A stretch of DNA of 13,896 bases from JAAZMF01 sp036786445 (GTDB lineage Bacteria; Bacillota; Limnochordia; DTU087): NCBI GenBank assembly GCA_036786445.1, contig DAIQRD010000061.1:1-13896 (forward strand), written 5' to 3'. The notes under the pieces were generated by a model. That model had not been told where the DNA came from. It saw only the letters and a program-made list of their open reading frames with translations, and made no database searches. Both the position numbers and the translations under genes were made by a program. Below, piece by piece: positions 1 to 7,373 of the stretch (position 1 is its first letter; the number at the start of each line of letters is the position of its first letter).

Positions 1-360
1 TACAAAGATGTCTTCTCCAGCTGGGAGTTTACCACGGGATGCTTCCAGGATGTGAGACTGGGCCAAGCAGATTTCGTCTATGCAGATCCTCCCTATGATG
101 TCGAATTCACTCAGTATGCCAAGGAAGTCTTCGGCTGGGATGATCAGGTGCGACTGGCTCAGTGGTTAGCCGAGCACCCGGGGCCTGTGGCGCTTTCCAA
201 TCAAGCCACCGATAGGATTGTTGAGCTATACCAAGACTTGGGATTTCAGCTGACCTTCCTCAAGGCGCCCAGAAGGATCTCCTGCACAGGCGATAGGACA
301 CCTGCAATGGAAGTACTGGCCACCAGGAACCTGGAAAAACCCTGCAAGGGTGCCGTTTAA
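1..360 (+). CDS. Dam-type DNA adenine methylase, C-terminal part (partial at 5' edge)
   Basis: The frame is open from the first base and ends at TAA, giving the last 119 residues of a class D12 N6-adenine DNA methyltransferase. The catalytic motif IV, Asp-Pro-Pro-Tyr, is at residues 29-32 of the visible part in the context FVYADPPYD. Further on comes the family's typical C-terminal 'LSNQATDRIVELYQDLGF' stretch, comparable to the SNxxT...ELY region of Dam enzymes. The product would transfer a methyl group from S-adenosylmethionine to adenine N6. The internal GTG at 52 is not the start, because conserved sequence continues upstream of it to the edge. Whether it is an orphan methylase or part of a restriction system cannot be decided without the upstream sequence. 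It converges with the next gene, leaving only 13 bp between stops. A small hairpin (ACCCT/AGGGT, 339-351) lies in its last codons without a T tract. Confidence 0.85.
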   Translation, partial: YKDVFSSWEFTTGCFQDVRLGQADFVYADPPYDVEFTQYAKEVFGWDDQVRLAQWLAEHPGPVALSNQATDRIVELYQDLGFQLTFLKAPRRISCTGDRTPAMEVLATRNLEKPCKGAV

Positions 361-373
361 CATCCTATTCCAC

Positions 374-1396
374 CTAGCTCTTAAGATATACTGTTTTTTC
401 TGCCCGGGCCGCTTCCCGCACGGCATCAATGACCAGCATATTTCTATACGTATCTTCAGGATCAACCGGCAGAGGTCGCCTCTCCTTGACGGCATCGCAA
501 AAGGCTTCTACTTGCAGCTTGTAAGCGGACACAAAGGGGAGTGTCTCAGTGACGAACTTGGGTCCATCCTCATAGCCAATGCTGGGGCCTATAGAGACCT
601 TGGCCGGCTCAACTTCCGCCTTCCAAGGTCTTTCCACCAAGATAACACCTTCCGTTCCCACAATCTCCATCGACTGCCGAGATACCACAGAGAAGCTCAC
701 ATCAAACATGGCCATCCGCCCGCCACTAAAATTGAGTACCCCGATCATGGAAGTGTCGACGTTGTTTTCCATCTCAGCGGAACTCAAAACAGATAGGGGC
801 TCCTCCCGAAACAATAGGCGAGCACTGTGAATACAATAGCAGCCAACATCCATGAGACTGCCGCCAGCTAAAGCCTGGCTATAGCGGATATTACCCCGGT
901 TAGGTAGTGGGAAAGTAAAGGCTGAGCGGATCAGCTTTGGCTCACCGATCTTTCCTTCTGCCAGCATCTCCTTGAGCCGCTCATATTGAGGATGGAACTG
1001 GTACATAAAGGCTTCCATGAAGAGAACACCCTCAGCTCTGCAAAGATCGATAGTATGCCGGGCTTGCTTTGCATCAATCGCAGCTGGCTTCTCGCATAGC
1101 ACATGTTTCTTCGCTCTGGCAGCCTTGATCGTCCATTCTGAGTGGAGGCTATTGGGCAGTGGAATATAGACGGCGTCTATTTCCGGATCAGCCAACAGTC
1201 CCGCGTACGTGTCATGGATCCTGACATGATCGAGGTTCTTGCCGGAGCTCTTGCTCAACTCTCCTAGCCAAGCCGCCGCTTTCCCTTCGGTCTCACTGGC
1301 GACCGCCGCTAAGTGGGCTCCGGAAGCATTCAAGATAGCAGGTGCCACCGAAGTGAGACCAATACGGGCCGTGCTTAAGACTCCCCAACGTACCAT
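374..1396 (-). CDS. Gfo/Idh/MocA family NAD(P)-dependent oxidoreductase
   Basis: This encodes 340 residues, the usual length for this family of sugar or cyclitol dehydrogenases. The N-terminal Rossmann fold opens with RWGVLSTARIG (residues 3-13), the variant dinucleotide loop seen in the D-xylose/dihydrodiol dehydrogenase branch. The signature Glu-Lys-Pro is at 102-104 (HVLCEKPAA), followed by EAFMYQFHPQ (128-137). In the C-terminal substrate domain, GGSLMDVGCYCIHSARLL (178-195) carries the conserved Asp and the His expected near the active site. The start at 1396 is chosen because AAGGAGAG lies about 7 bases upstream; a longer frame to 1519 would add 41 arginine-rich, unconserved residues. 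The substrate is not determinable from sequence. It may share a transcript with the PHP gene 184 bp upstream. A role in sugar or inositol oxidation fits the locus further right, but this is inference. Confidence 0.88.
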   Translation of the reverse strand: MVRWGVLSTARIGLTSVAPAILNASGAHLAAVASETEGKAAAWLGELSKSSGKNLDHVRIHDTYAGLLADPEIDAVYIPLPNSLHSEWTIKAARAKKHVLCEKPAAIDAKQARHTIDLCRAEGVLFMEAFMYQFHPQYERLKEMLAEGKIGEPKLIRSAFTFPLPNRGNIRYSQALAGGSLMDVGCYCIHSARLLFREEPLSVLSSAEMENNVDTSMIGVLNFSGGRMAMFDVSFSVVSRQSMEIVGTEGVILVERPWKAEVEPAKVSIGPSIGYEDGPKFVTETLPFVSAYKLQVEAFCDAVKERRPLPVDPEDTYRNMLVIDAVREAARAEKTVYLKS

Positions 1397-1580
1397 GGTA
1401 TCTCTCCTTCTAGAGTATTTCACGCCTTCCATTATTCTACAGCACGGCTTTTCATCCCTTCTACCCTTGGGGCATCCCCCTTTGGCAAGGGAGCCCCAGG
1501 GAAGTCGCCTCCACTGCATGCAATCGGAAGCATAGGAGTAGGAAATACTCTTCCGTTAGCTCTGCAGCCATTTTTGAGGC
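1397..1580 (-). other. Intergenic spacer with two stem-loops between PHP and Gfo/Idh genes
   Basis: Two inverted repeats are visible. GGGGC (1469-1473) pairs with GCCCC (1493-1497), with additional inner pairing. CGGAA (1525-1529) pairs with TTCCG (1551-1555) around an inner GAGTA/TACTC stem (1536-1540 and 1546-1550). Neither is followed by a T tract on either strand, so they are not convincing intrinsic terminators. They may be mRNA processing or stabilising structures between two same-strand genes. The Shine-Dalgarno of the oxidoreductase is at the left end. Confidence 0.4.
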
Positions 1581-2381
1581 TCATCCCTTTACCTGGGAAA
1601 AAGTGACGCTATAGTCATTGGTCTTTTTGGCGGGGAATACACAGTCACTCATCTCGATGCCCAACTTCTCCACGATCTCCCTGGCCCATACATATCTCCC
1701 AATCTGTGGCAAGGAGTGGGCATCTGACCCCAACACAATTTTGACCTTCTCTTGCCTAGCTAATTGGAAAACCCGGTAATATGTAGCTTTTTGCGCGGGA
1801 GTGATCTTCCTATGCATACCTTCATTTAGCTCCACTGCCACCCCGTGTTTCCTACAGCTTTGCATAATCTCGGCAAAATCCCTCAGAATCGGTCCGTCAA
1901 ACTCCTTGACAATGGACAGTTGGCAGATCATTGCACCTAGGTGGCCCAGAGCATCGGGCCTGCCCACGGCGATAACCCGGTGTACCCAGTCAATCCACTC
2001 GCCATAGATGGTTTTCTCTTCCTTTAGTTCACGAAAGCCCTCATCATGCCACCAAATAGATGTACCGGGAAACTTATGAAATGATGCGATTACCCAATCA
2101 AGCCCCTCCGTGGGCGCCACTAGTGTTCCATCAAGGGCCGTGGCATCAGCATCCATCTCGGCTCCCAAGACTACATTTTCGACACCAGAAGGGATTTCAT
2201 TAGCTATCAACGCTATCCGTTCTAGATCATCCGGGGCGAAGACATGCTCAGTAATCGCTATACGCTCGAGTCCCACTCGAGGCCACTGCTTCATGATGGC
2301 CTCGACAGTCATTGAGTCATGGGAATGACCTGAGTAAATCGTATGAATGTGGGAATCGTATGAGAAAAGACTGGCAGACAT
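1581..2381 (-). CDS. PHP-domain phosphoesterase (histidinol-phosphatase-like)
   Basis: This is a 266-residue PHP superfamily protein, a metal-dependent phosphoesterase fold. The metal ligands can be followed in order: His11-x-His13 (DSHIHT), Glu45-His46 (ITEH), Glu75 (GAEMD), His102 (ASFHKF), His147 (LGHLG), and Asp220-x-His222 in GSDAH. The set is complete, so the enzyme should be active. The length and order resemble HisK-type histidinol phosphatases and the many PHP hydrolases found beside sugar genes. No histidine biosynthesis gene is nearby, so a role in histidine synthesis is not supported and the substrate is open. The start at 2381 begins directly with the first metal-binding strand; its ribosome site (AGCGGTGAT) is weak. 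It is transcribed away from the MFS gene, with the oxidoreductase downstream. Confidence 0.85.
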   Translation of the reverse strand: MSASLFSYDSHIHTIYSGHSHDSMTVEAIMKQWPRVGLERIAITEHVFAPDDLERIALIANEIPSGVENVVLGAEMDADATALDGTLVAPTEGLDWVIASFHKFPGTSIWWHDEGFRELKEEKTIYGEWIDWVHRVIAVGRPDALGHLGAMICQLSIVKEFDGPILRDFAEIMQSCRKHGVAVELNEGMHRKITPAQKATYYRVFQLARQEKVKIVLGSDAHSLPQIGRYVWAREIVEKLGIEMSDCVFPAKKTNDYSVTFSQVKG

Positions 2382-2684
2382 CGTATCACCGCTTTCTACT
2401 GAAATACTCCATCTGTGATGGTAACTGCAAACTAAGCATTGCCCTATGGTGCTGAGTTATGTGTTCCCCCATTCTATCTATTCTTCTCACGTACTAGAAT
2501 ACCCCTCAGCCTAGCAGTTCCCCTCCCGGGCGATCCCAGCTCCATGAGATTGCATGCTGCGCCCATTTGCATCCTCTTCCTGGGAGCAGGATTTCCTCTG
2601 GGCTTCGAGAAGCTGTCCAATATTGCCCGTGACTGCTTTCCGCCTAGGTAAGAGCGGAAATCCAACATTCTACAAGGTGGTACA
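2382..2684. other. Divergent intergenic region, no gene supported
   Basis: About 300 bp separate the PHP gene (leftward) from the MFS gene (rightward), so it should carry promoters for both. Short open frames on both strands here lack a ribosome site and have no recognisable motif, so none is called. No convincing sigma-A -35/-10 pair was found by eye. The only clear signal is the inverted repeat just before the MFS start, listed separately. Confidence 0.5.
2637..2660 (+). promoter_or_regulatory. Perfect inverted repeat before the MFS gene (candidate operator or leader hairpin)
   Basis: TTTCCGC (2637-2643) and GCGGAAA (2654-2660) are perfect 7-bp arms separated by 10 bp. The arm centres are 17 bp apart. 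The repeat ends 24 bp before the ATG, just upstream of the AAGGTGG ribosome site. It could be an operator for a dimeric regulator or a leader stem-loop that affects translation. Which regulator would bind is unknown. Confidence 0.4.
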
Positions 2685-4367
2685 ATGCCGAAAATAACCC
2701 CCAGATCTCAAACTCGCTTCCCTGAACTTCCGGAAACACTAGAAACTGATTTGAGCCTCTCGGTGCGAGAAGGTGCCCTCAATACCATCTTTGCCACACT
2801 GATCGGTGGCACTTTTCTAGTTGGCTTCGCCCTAGAGTTGGGGGCGACCAAGACCCAGATTGGTCTACTCGCGGCGTTACCACCCTTGCTCAATCTGGTG
2901 CAAATCCTAGGTTCATACTTCGTCACCAAGGTGGGCAGCTCAAAACGGGTCTGTGTCGCGAGTGCTGCTTTATACCGGCTAGTATGGCTACTTATTGCCT
3001 TTATACCTCTGTTGATGTTCTGGACTACCGGGCAATGGGGAGCAGTGGCGATGCTCATCGCTTTTCTCACGGTAGCCAGCCTATTTGCTTCCCTCAGTGG
3101 CGTAGCCTGGATGACCTGGATCACAGAGATGGTCCCGGAATCTGTCAGAGGGCGCTTCTTTGGCCACCGTAATATGGTGGCAGGCGCAGTGGGGATGGTG
3201 GCTTCCCTAGGTGCCGCCCAGTTTATTGATAGATGGCAATCAGCCCACACCACGTCTTCCGAGCGCCTGATGGGGTTTTCCATCCTCTTTGGCGTTGGTC
3301 TGGCCTTTGGCCTCTGGGGCCTAATGGGATTGCGCCGCATTTCTGATGTTTCATTACCGGCAAATGATGGCCAAACATCCTTTTGGCAAGATCTGAAGCG
3401 ACCCCTACTAGATCAGGGTTTTCGGCACTGGATAATCTTCTCAACAGTCTGGGGATTTGCCGTAGGAGTTGGCAGTCCATTCTTTAACGTGTATATGCTG
3501 GAAGATCTCAATATGCAGTTTTCGGTCATAGCTATTTTGGGACTAGTTAGCGGTATGACCAATACCCTGGGCATGCGCCTTTGGGGTAACCTCATCGATA
3601 GCATAGGCAGCAAACCTCTGCTGGCCATCTGCTCAGTGGGTGGAGGCCTGATTCCTCTCATGTGGGTTCTGGCCAGCCCTGGAAATTGGAGCATCCTATG
3701 GATAGCACACCTGGCAAACGGCTTGGCTTGGTCGGGTATCGGCCTAGCCTCCTCTCAACTACTCATGTCCAATGCACCCCGGGAAGGTGCGAGTATGTAT
3801 TTCGCTGTTTTTGCTGCCATCACAGGCATCGCGGGCACCATATCTCCCTTAATAGGTGGGGCCTTGGCCGGCGTATTTACCCCCCTCACGTTGCAGATCG
3901 GCAGTATCAGTTTGAGTGGTCTACAGATTCTCTTCATAGTTACCGGGAGCCTCAGGCTCCTCTCCCTCATACTGCTTCGACCTGTGCCCAGTGCCAAAGA
4001 CATGTCCTTAGGTGAAATGATGGCTAAACTCCGAGACCTATCGCCGCTGCAGGGATTGAGGAGCCATCAGCAGCTGACATCAGGGGGCCTACAAGCCATC
4101 GAGAATACGTTTTTTCATATCGCCGAAGGCAGCTTACAGAGTGAGCGGCGTATCCAGACCTTACTGGACCGGGGCATTGCTTTGACCCAACAGGTCAGAG
4201 CAGCTACCGAACAAGTAGAAGGATCAATCGATGCAGGCCTTTCTCGGTGGGAGAGAATCCTAGAGATGCTCATATCGCCCTTGGTGAAAGGCATACGGGC
4301 ATTGCGGGTGTTCTTGTCTGATTCAGATGACCAAGATACTGATCAAACACATCATCGCGACGATTAG
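2685..4367 (+). CDS. MFS transporter with extended cytoplasmic C-terminal tail
   Basis: This encodes 560 residues. Residues of about 30-430 form the hydrophobic core of a major facilitator with roughly 10-12 membrane segments. The segments include those around 35-55, 95-112, 120-145, 165-180, 198-215, 280-295, 310-330 and 410-430. The loop PESVRGRFFGHRN (151-163) is the conserved acidic/RG motif of a bacterial MFS subgroup usually annotated only as 'MFS transporter'. The C-terminal 125-130 residues (from about 434) are hydrophilic and look helical: an amphipathic stretch around 465-520, then an Asp-rich end. Typical MFS proteins are about 400-450 residues, so this tail is an addition. The start is supported by AAGGTGG 6 bases upstream. 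The MscS-like gene follows after 62 bp on the same strand, so co-transcription is likely. The substrate cannot be predicted. Confidence 0.82.
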   Translation: MPKITPRSQTRFPELPETLETDLSLSVREGALNTIFATLIGGTFLVGFALELGATKTQIGLLAALPPLLNLVQILGSYFVTKVGSSKRVCVASAALYRLVWLLIAFIPLLMFWTTGQWGAVAMLIAFLTVASLFASLSGVAWMTWITEMVPESVRGRFFGHRNMVAGAVGMVASLGAAQFIDRWQSAHTTSSERLMGFSILFGVGLAFGLWGLMGLRRISDVSLPANDGQTSFWQDLKRPLLDQGFRHWIIFSTVWGFAVGVGSPFFNVYMLEDLNMQFSVIAILGLVSGMTNTLGMRLWGNLIDSIGSKPLLAICSVGGGLIPLMWVLASPGNWSILWIAHLANGLAWSGIGLASSQLLMSNAPREGASMYFAVFAAITGIAGTISPLIGGALAGVFTPLTLQIGSISLSGLQILFIVTGSLRLLSLILLRPVPSAKDMSLGEMMAKLRDLSPLQGLRSHQQLTSGGLQAIENTFFHIAEGSLQSERRIQTLLDRGIALTQQVRAATEQVEGSIDAGLSRWERILEMLISPLVKGIRALRVFLSDSDDQDTDQTHHRDD

Positions 4368-4429
4368 CGGTGGCGCCTGTTGCGCAGGTCTACCTCTGCC
4401 TAACCTAAAACAAGAGGAGTGAATTTAAC

Positions 4430-5263
4430 ATGATGGGACAATTCCTGGCATTTTACTCAGCTTTGGTGGGCCACATATCTAATCTAGTCCTCGATTACCT
4501 ACCCCGTATCGGTCATGGGCTACTGATCATAGCCATAGGCTGGCTGGTGGCGGCTCTAGGGCGCAAGTTCGTGCAAATCGCTCTTAGGGCAGTGGGAATT
4601 GACGTTTTCTTGGGTAGGTTGGGTATGGACAGACTCATGGAACAAGGGAAAATCAGTCGCAAACCATCCCAACTGGTAGGTGTGTTATTCTATGGACTGG
4701 CTTGGTTTGTGGCTATTCTCATGGCCCTAGATGTTTTGGGTTTGGAGACGGCTTCTCTGCTATTGGAGAATCTAGTTGGCTACTTGCCAAGGATGATAAC
4801 TTCCCTAATCATGCTGGGGCTAGGGCTGTATGCAGTTGACTTCACGACTGATCTATTGAAAGAGATCTATTTCCCCAATCGGCCCTCCCTCACACCCACC
4901 ATCGTGGCCATCACCCGCTGGGGACTCACTTTACTAGTTGTGTTGGCTGTGACGGAACACCTGGGTATCGCCAGATCCTTAATCACCTTGATGCTGACGA
5001 CTGCCCTCGGGGGTGTAGCCCTCACTTTGGTATTAGCCTTTGGGATTGGCGGTATAGATTCGGCTAAGAACATCTTGGCTGGCCACTCATTACGTACACA
5101 CTTGAAAAAGGGCGCCTACATCGTTTGGGATGGGGAGAGAATGCGAGTTGAACGGATCGCCCTCACGGCTACTGAGCTCGATAAACAGGGAGAGGTTCTG
5201 CTAGTCCCTAACTCGGTGTTGATCAGTAATGTACTACACGTACCAGCAAGTGGGGAGAAATAA
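4430..5263 (+). CDS. Short MscS-like mechanosensitive channel family protein
   Basis: This encodes 277 residues with about five membrane segments (near 27-45, 84-102, 118-140, 158-176 and 186-208). The glycine/alanine-rich helix at about 191-219 (LGGVALTLVLAFGIGG...SAKNILAG) resembles the pore-lining TM3 and 'conserved TM helix' repeat of MscS relatives. The last 60 residues resemble the start of the MscS beta domain (GERMRVERIALTATEL...GEVLLVPNSVLISN). The protein ends there, so the alpha/beta vestibule domain of E. coli MscS (286 residues, three TMs) is absent. The likely role is relief of osmotic pressure or small-solute flux in the cytoplasmic membrane, but gating is not shown. AGAGGAGTG precedes the start; two ATGs in tandem (4430 and 4433) are possible. 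It is probably the second gene of an operon with the MFS transporter. Confidence 0.75.
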   Translation: MMGQFLAFYSALVGHISNLVLDYLPRIGHGLLIIAIGWLVAALGRKFVQIALRAVGIDVFLGRLGMDRLMEQGKISRKPSQLVGVLFYGLAWFVAILMALDVLGLETASLLLENLVGYLPRMITSLIMLGLGLYAVDFTTDLLKEIYFPNRPSLTPTIVAITRWGLTLLVVLAVTEHLGIARSLITLMLTTALGGVALTLVLAFGIGGIDSAKNILAGHSLRTHLKKGAYIVWDGERMRVERIALTATELDKQGEVLLVPNSVLISNVLHVPASGEK

Positions 5264-5297
5264 ACAGCATGGGCACGCCAGCTCGTCAGCAGGCTCT

Positions 5298-5777
5298 TCA
5301 ACAGTCTGCGGGCTCTAAAGGAAGCGGGAATCCGCTCTCTAGAGCCCTTGCGATGCTGTCTGTATCATCTATCCCATTGGCAACACAAGCGAATTCGGGA
5401 GCAACATTGCCAATTACCAGAGCAGACGGGCCCTTTCTATCCCCATGAGGGCACCACCATTATTAATGGGGTGCTCCTCATCTATAGCGGAAATCAGGAA
5501 ATGGGCTTCTAACGGTGCATTGGTCCGTTCTAGCTTCACCAACACCTGATTTCACCCGGTCTGCAGCTCACCTTTGGCATAGTTGGAGCCATCGCCACCC
5601 TCGTTGGGCGCTAGGGGCACAGTTTCCTTGGTCTCATGCCGCAATTCTTTCAAACATTTCATCCTGACCAAACCGCTTTTCCAAAGGTGTACCCAGTGTC
5701 CCACCAATATTCTTGCCCAGCCAACAACCATATACTTTGTCCCAATAAGTACTCTCATCTAGATGAATCTTGCCCAT
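5298..5777 (-). pseudogene. Decayed ADP-ribosylglycohydrolase (DraG/ARH-type) gene
   Basis: On the minus strand an ATG at 5777 with a strong ribosome site (GGAGGTAAAGCAAC before ATG) starts 47 codons. They include YWDKVYGCWLGKNIGGTLGT (residues 11-30), the N-terminal signature of bacterial ADP-ribosylglycohydrolases. The frame then hits TGA at 5634-5636. A second frame takes over (TVPLAPNEGGDGSNYAKGEL, then a stop at 5552-5554 where a Trp TGG appears to have become TGA, then NQVLVKLERTNAPLEAHF) and ends at TAA 5414-5416. A third frame of 53 codons (5459 to 5298) also reads protein-like, with GNVAPEFACVANGIDDTDS. Family members are usually 300 residues or more, so a large internal part was lost and the remainder frameshifted. 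The C-terminal pieces could belong to the same protein or to a neighbouring lost gene. It lies downstream of the GH4 gene and converges with the MscS-like gene. Confidence 0.72.
5310..5347. repeat. Stem-loop at the convergent junction
   Basis: GGGCTCTA (5310-5317) pairs perfectly with TAGAGCCC (5340-5347). An inner AGCGG (5323-5327) pairs with CCGCT (5332-5336) around a GAAT loop. It lies 46 bp after the stop of the MscS-like gene and could slow transcription arriving from that side. There is no T tract on either strand, so it is not called an intrinsic terminator. It overlaps the last pseudogene fragment. Confidence 0.45.
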
Positions 5778-6032
5778 GTTGCTTTACCTCCCGCCTTCAT
5801 CTGCATAAGCACCTGGGCTCTTGTCTTAGTACATCTACCATCGACTCGGTTATTGTCATTGCCATGGAGCGAATGAGCCTCGAAGTGGAATTCCCCTACA
5901 GGCAGGCGACAACCTGACTCCACCTGCAGGGGTCTTACGGGCAGGCCTTCAGCCCGCCCTCTAACATGTCGGCATCATAGCTATGGTGGTATTGTGCCTA
6001 CCATGGGACTCTTGCCGGCGCGCTATCTGGCA
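5778..6032 (-). other. Spacer between GH4 gene and pseudogene, with a GC-rich stem-loop
   Basis: About 60-95 bases after the GH4 stop, the minus strand can form GGGCGGGC/GCCTGCCC (5952-5959 with 5939-5946, one G-U pair, 5-base loop). No U tract follows. A minus-strand frame without stops runs from about 5969 to 5760 and contains GEFHFEAHSLHGND, which reads protein-like. It has no start with a ribosome site and no family I recognise. It may be a further gene remnant. The right-hand end (in transcription sense) holds the ribosome site of the pseudogene. Confidence 0.35.
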
Positions 6033-7373
6033 TCAGAACTGTGGCAATAGAGCTGCATGAGCCTGAAGAAGCTCATCAAGCATCTTGTTAGCATCAGACA
6101 GACTACATCCATGCATCAATGGATCGTTTATGAGGACCTGTAATGCAAGGTTCCTGTTGCCTGTGAACGCTGCTTCCACAGTCATTTCCTGGTTTTCCAG
6201 GTGACGGCGTAGAATTGATGCTACCCCTTCTGGGATCTCCCCAAAGGTAATCCCTTTCGCACCGTTGGGTCCGACCACACCCATAGTCTCAACTATTGCT
6301 TCTCTAGGAAGGTTATCAATCTGGCCCTTGTTTGGCAGATTCAAGATATGAATCGTCTCCCTTCCTTCAGCAATAGAAGCTATAATATTGGAAGCCGCCT
6401 CGTTAGACGGACTAAGTGGCATGTCTGCGGGATTGCTGATCACGTGCCGGACACGTTCCTGCGCTTTGGCTAGGTTTTGCCGCCGCTGTGCAATGGTAGT
6501 CAACCCCACCCCATAGTCTAGTCCGTGATGCGCCTCTTCTGATAAGAAGTAGGGGAAGAACTCTGCCACGTGGCGATCGCCAGCAGTGGCCAGACACCCA
6601 TAGATCTCCATCAACATCAATTTGAGTACCATACGATCCTTGAAAGGCTCTCTGGCAACCTCTTCTCCATCAAGTTGCAGCATCTGGCCTTTATGAGTCT
6701 GCCAGTACGCCTTCATTTCTGACATCAAATCTCTGCCCTCAGCCCGAAGCTCAAACACCCAGCTCAAGTGATTGATACCTGCTACTTCGGCCACCATGGA
6801 TTTACGGTCAACACCTAAAATACTCGCCACTTTGTCTAGAAGCCCAAATAATTCGTGACACAGGCCAACGGTATTGAGAGCTGTCGTGGCACAGATTGCC
6901 CGAGTTAGTGTAGACATGGGATTCGTGTAGTTAAGGAACCACGCCTTCGGCGCAACAGATTCAACGGTTTGGGCTATATCTACTATTACCGGTATGTTCC
7001 TTAGAGAGCGAATCAAGCCTCCCGGTCCTACAGTATCTCCCACTGACTGCATAACTCCATATTGAGCTGGGATCTCAATATCATATGCCATGGCATCCAG
7101 CCCACCGGTGGAGATGGTGAGTAGGACGAAGTCTGCACCTTGAACGGCCCGCTTCAGGTCGGACTCCGTCTTGACCCGAACACCGGTGTCGGTCCTCTCT
7201 GCCGCCAAACGGCAATAAGCAGCCAACTCTTCCTGAGCAGCTAGATCAATATCATGTAATATCAGTTCAGAGCCCGCAAGAGCGGGTTCCAGCATGATAT
7301 CAGTGGCAATCTTAGGTGTCCAGGCATAGCTACCGCCACCTATTAGGACGATGCGAAGTGGTTTCTTAGACAT
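6033..7373 (-). CDS. GH4 family glycosidase (NAD+/metal-dependent; alpha-galacturonidase or alpha-galactosidase-like)
   Basis: This encodes 446 residues, the normal GH4 length. The N-terminal NAD+-binding loop is VLIGGGSYAWTP (9-20). Asn-Tyr-Thr-Asn-Pro (148-152) and the metal ligands Cys172 and His202 (GINHLSW, 199-205) are present. GH4 enzymes cleave glycosides by an NAD+ and Mn2+ dependent redox-elimination mechanism in the cytoplasm. The motif around the metal Cys is Cys-His-Glu-Leu (172-175). In GH4 this motif tracks specificity: CHS for alpha-galactosidases, CNxP and CDMP for 6-phospho-enzymes, CHE for the alpha-galacturonase LplD of Bacillus subtilis. A uronide substrate is therefore the best guess. 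A GGGGAGGAGG ribosome site lies 9 bases upstream. It follows a terminator after the ABC permease, so it probably has its own promoter or depends on readthrough. The decayed ADP-ribosylglycohydrolase lies downstream. Confidence 0.9.
   Translation of the reverse strand: MSKKPLRIVLIGGGSYAWTPKIATDIMLEPALAGSELILHDIDLAAQEELAAYCRLAAERTDTGVRVKTESDLKRAVQGADFVLLTISTGGLDAMAYDIEIPAQYGVMQSVGDTVGPGGLIRSLRNIPVIVDIAQTVESVAPKAWFLNYTNPMSTLTRAICATTALNTVGLCHELFGLLDKVASILGVDRKSMVAEVAGINHLSWVFELRAEGRDLMSEMKAYWQTHKGQMLQLDGEEVAREPFKDRMVLKLMLMEIYGCLATAGDRHVAEFFPYFLSEEAHHGLDYGVGLTTIAQRRQNLAKAQERVRHVISNPADMPLSPSNEAASNIIASIAEGRETIHILNLPNKGQIDNLPREAIVETMGVVGPNGAKGITFGEIPEGVASILRRHLENQEMTVEAAFTGNRNLALQVLINDPLMHGCSLSDANKMLDELLQAHAALLPQF

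Noticed and set aside
374..1519. Longer start for the Gfo/Idh oxidoreductase at 1519
   Set aside because: The extra 41 residues are basic and unconserved and pass through two hairpins. The ATG at 1396 has an AAGGAGAG ribosome site and begins right at the Rossmann strand.
2439..2668. Open frames on both strands (70 and 64 codons) in the divergent intergenic region
   Set aside because: No ribosome site before either start, no recognisable motif, and the two overlap each other on opposite strands between divergent genes.
2708..3340. 210-codon minus-strand open frame inside the MFS gene
   Set aside because: It is the antisense shadow of a clear membrane protein, rich in Arg and Pro as expected for the reverse of hydrophobic codons.
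5376..5414. Inverted repeat ATTGGCAA / TTGCCAAT
   Set aside because: The arms are 8 bp and perfect, but the 23-base loop is long, there is no T tract, and it overlaps pseudogene fragments that read as coding. Chance is likely.
5636..5917. 93-codon plus-strand open frame in the spacer
   Set aside because: It runs antisense to the conserved ADP-ribosylglycohydrolase start and its ribosome site, is rich in Cys, His and Ser, and has no ribosome site of its own.
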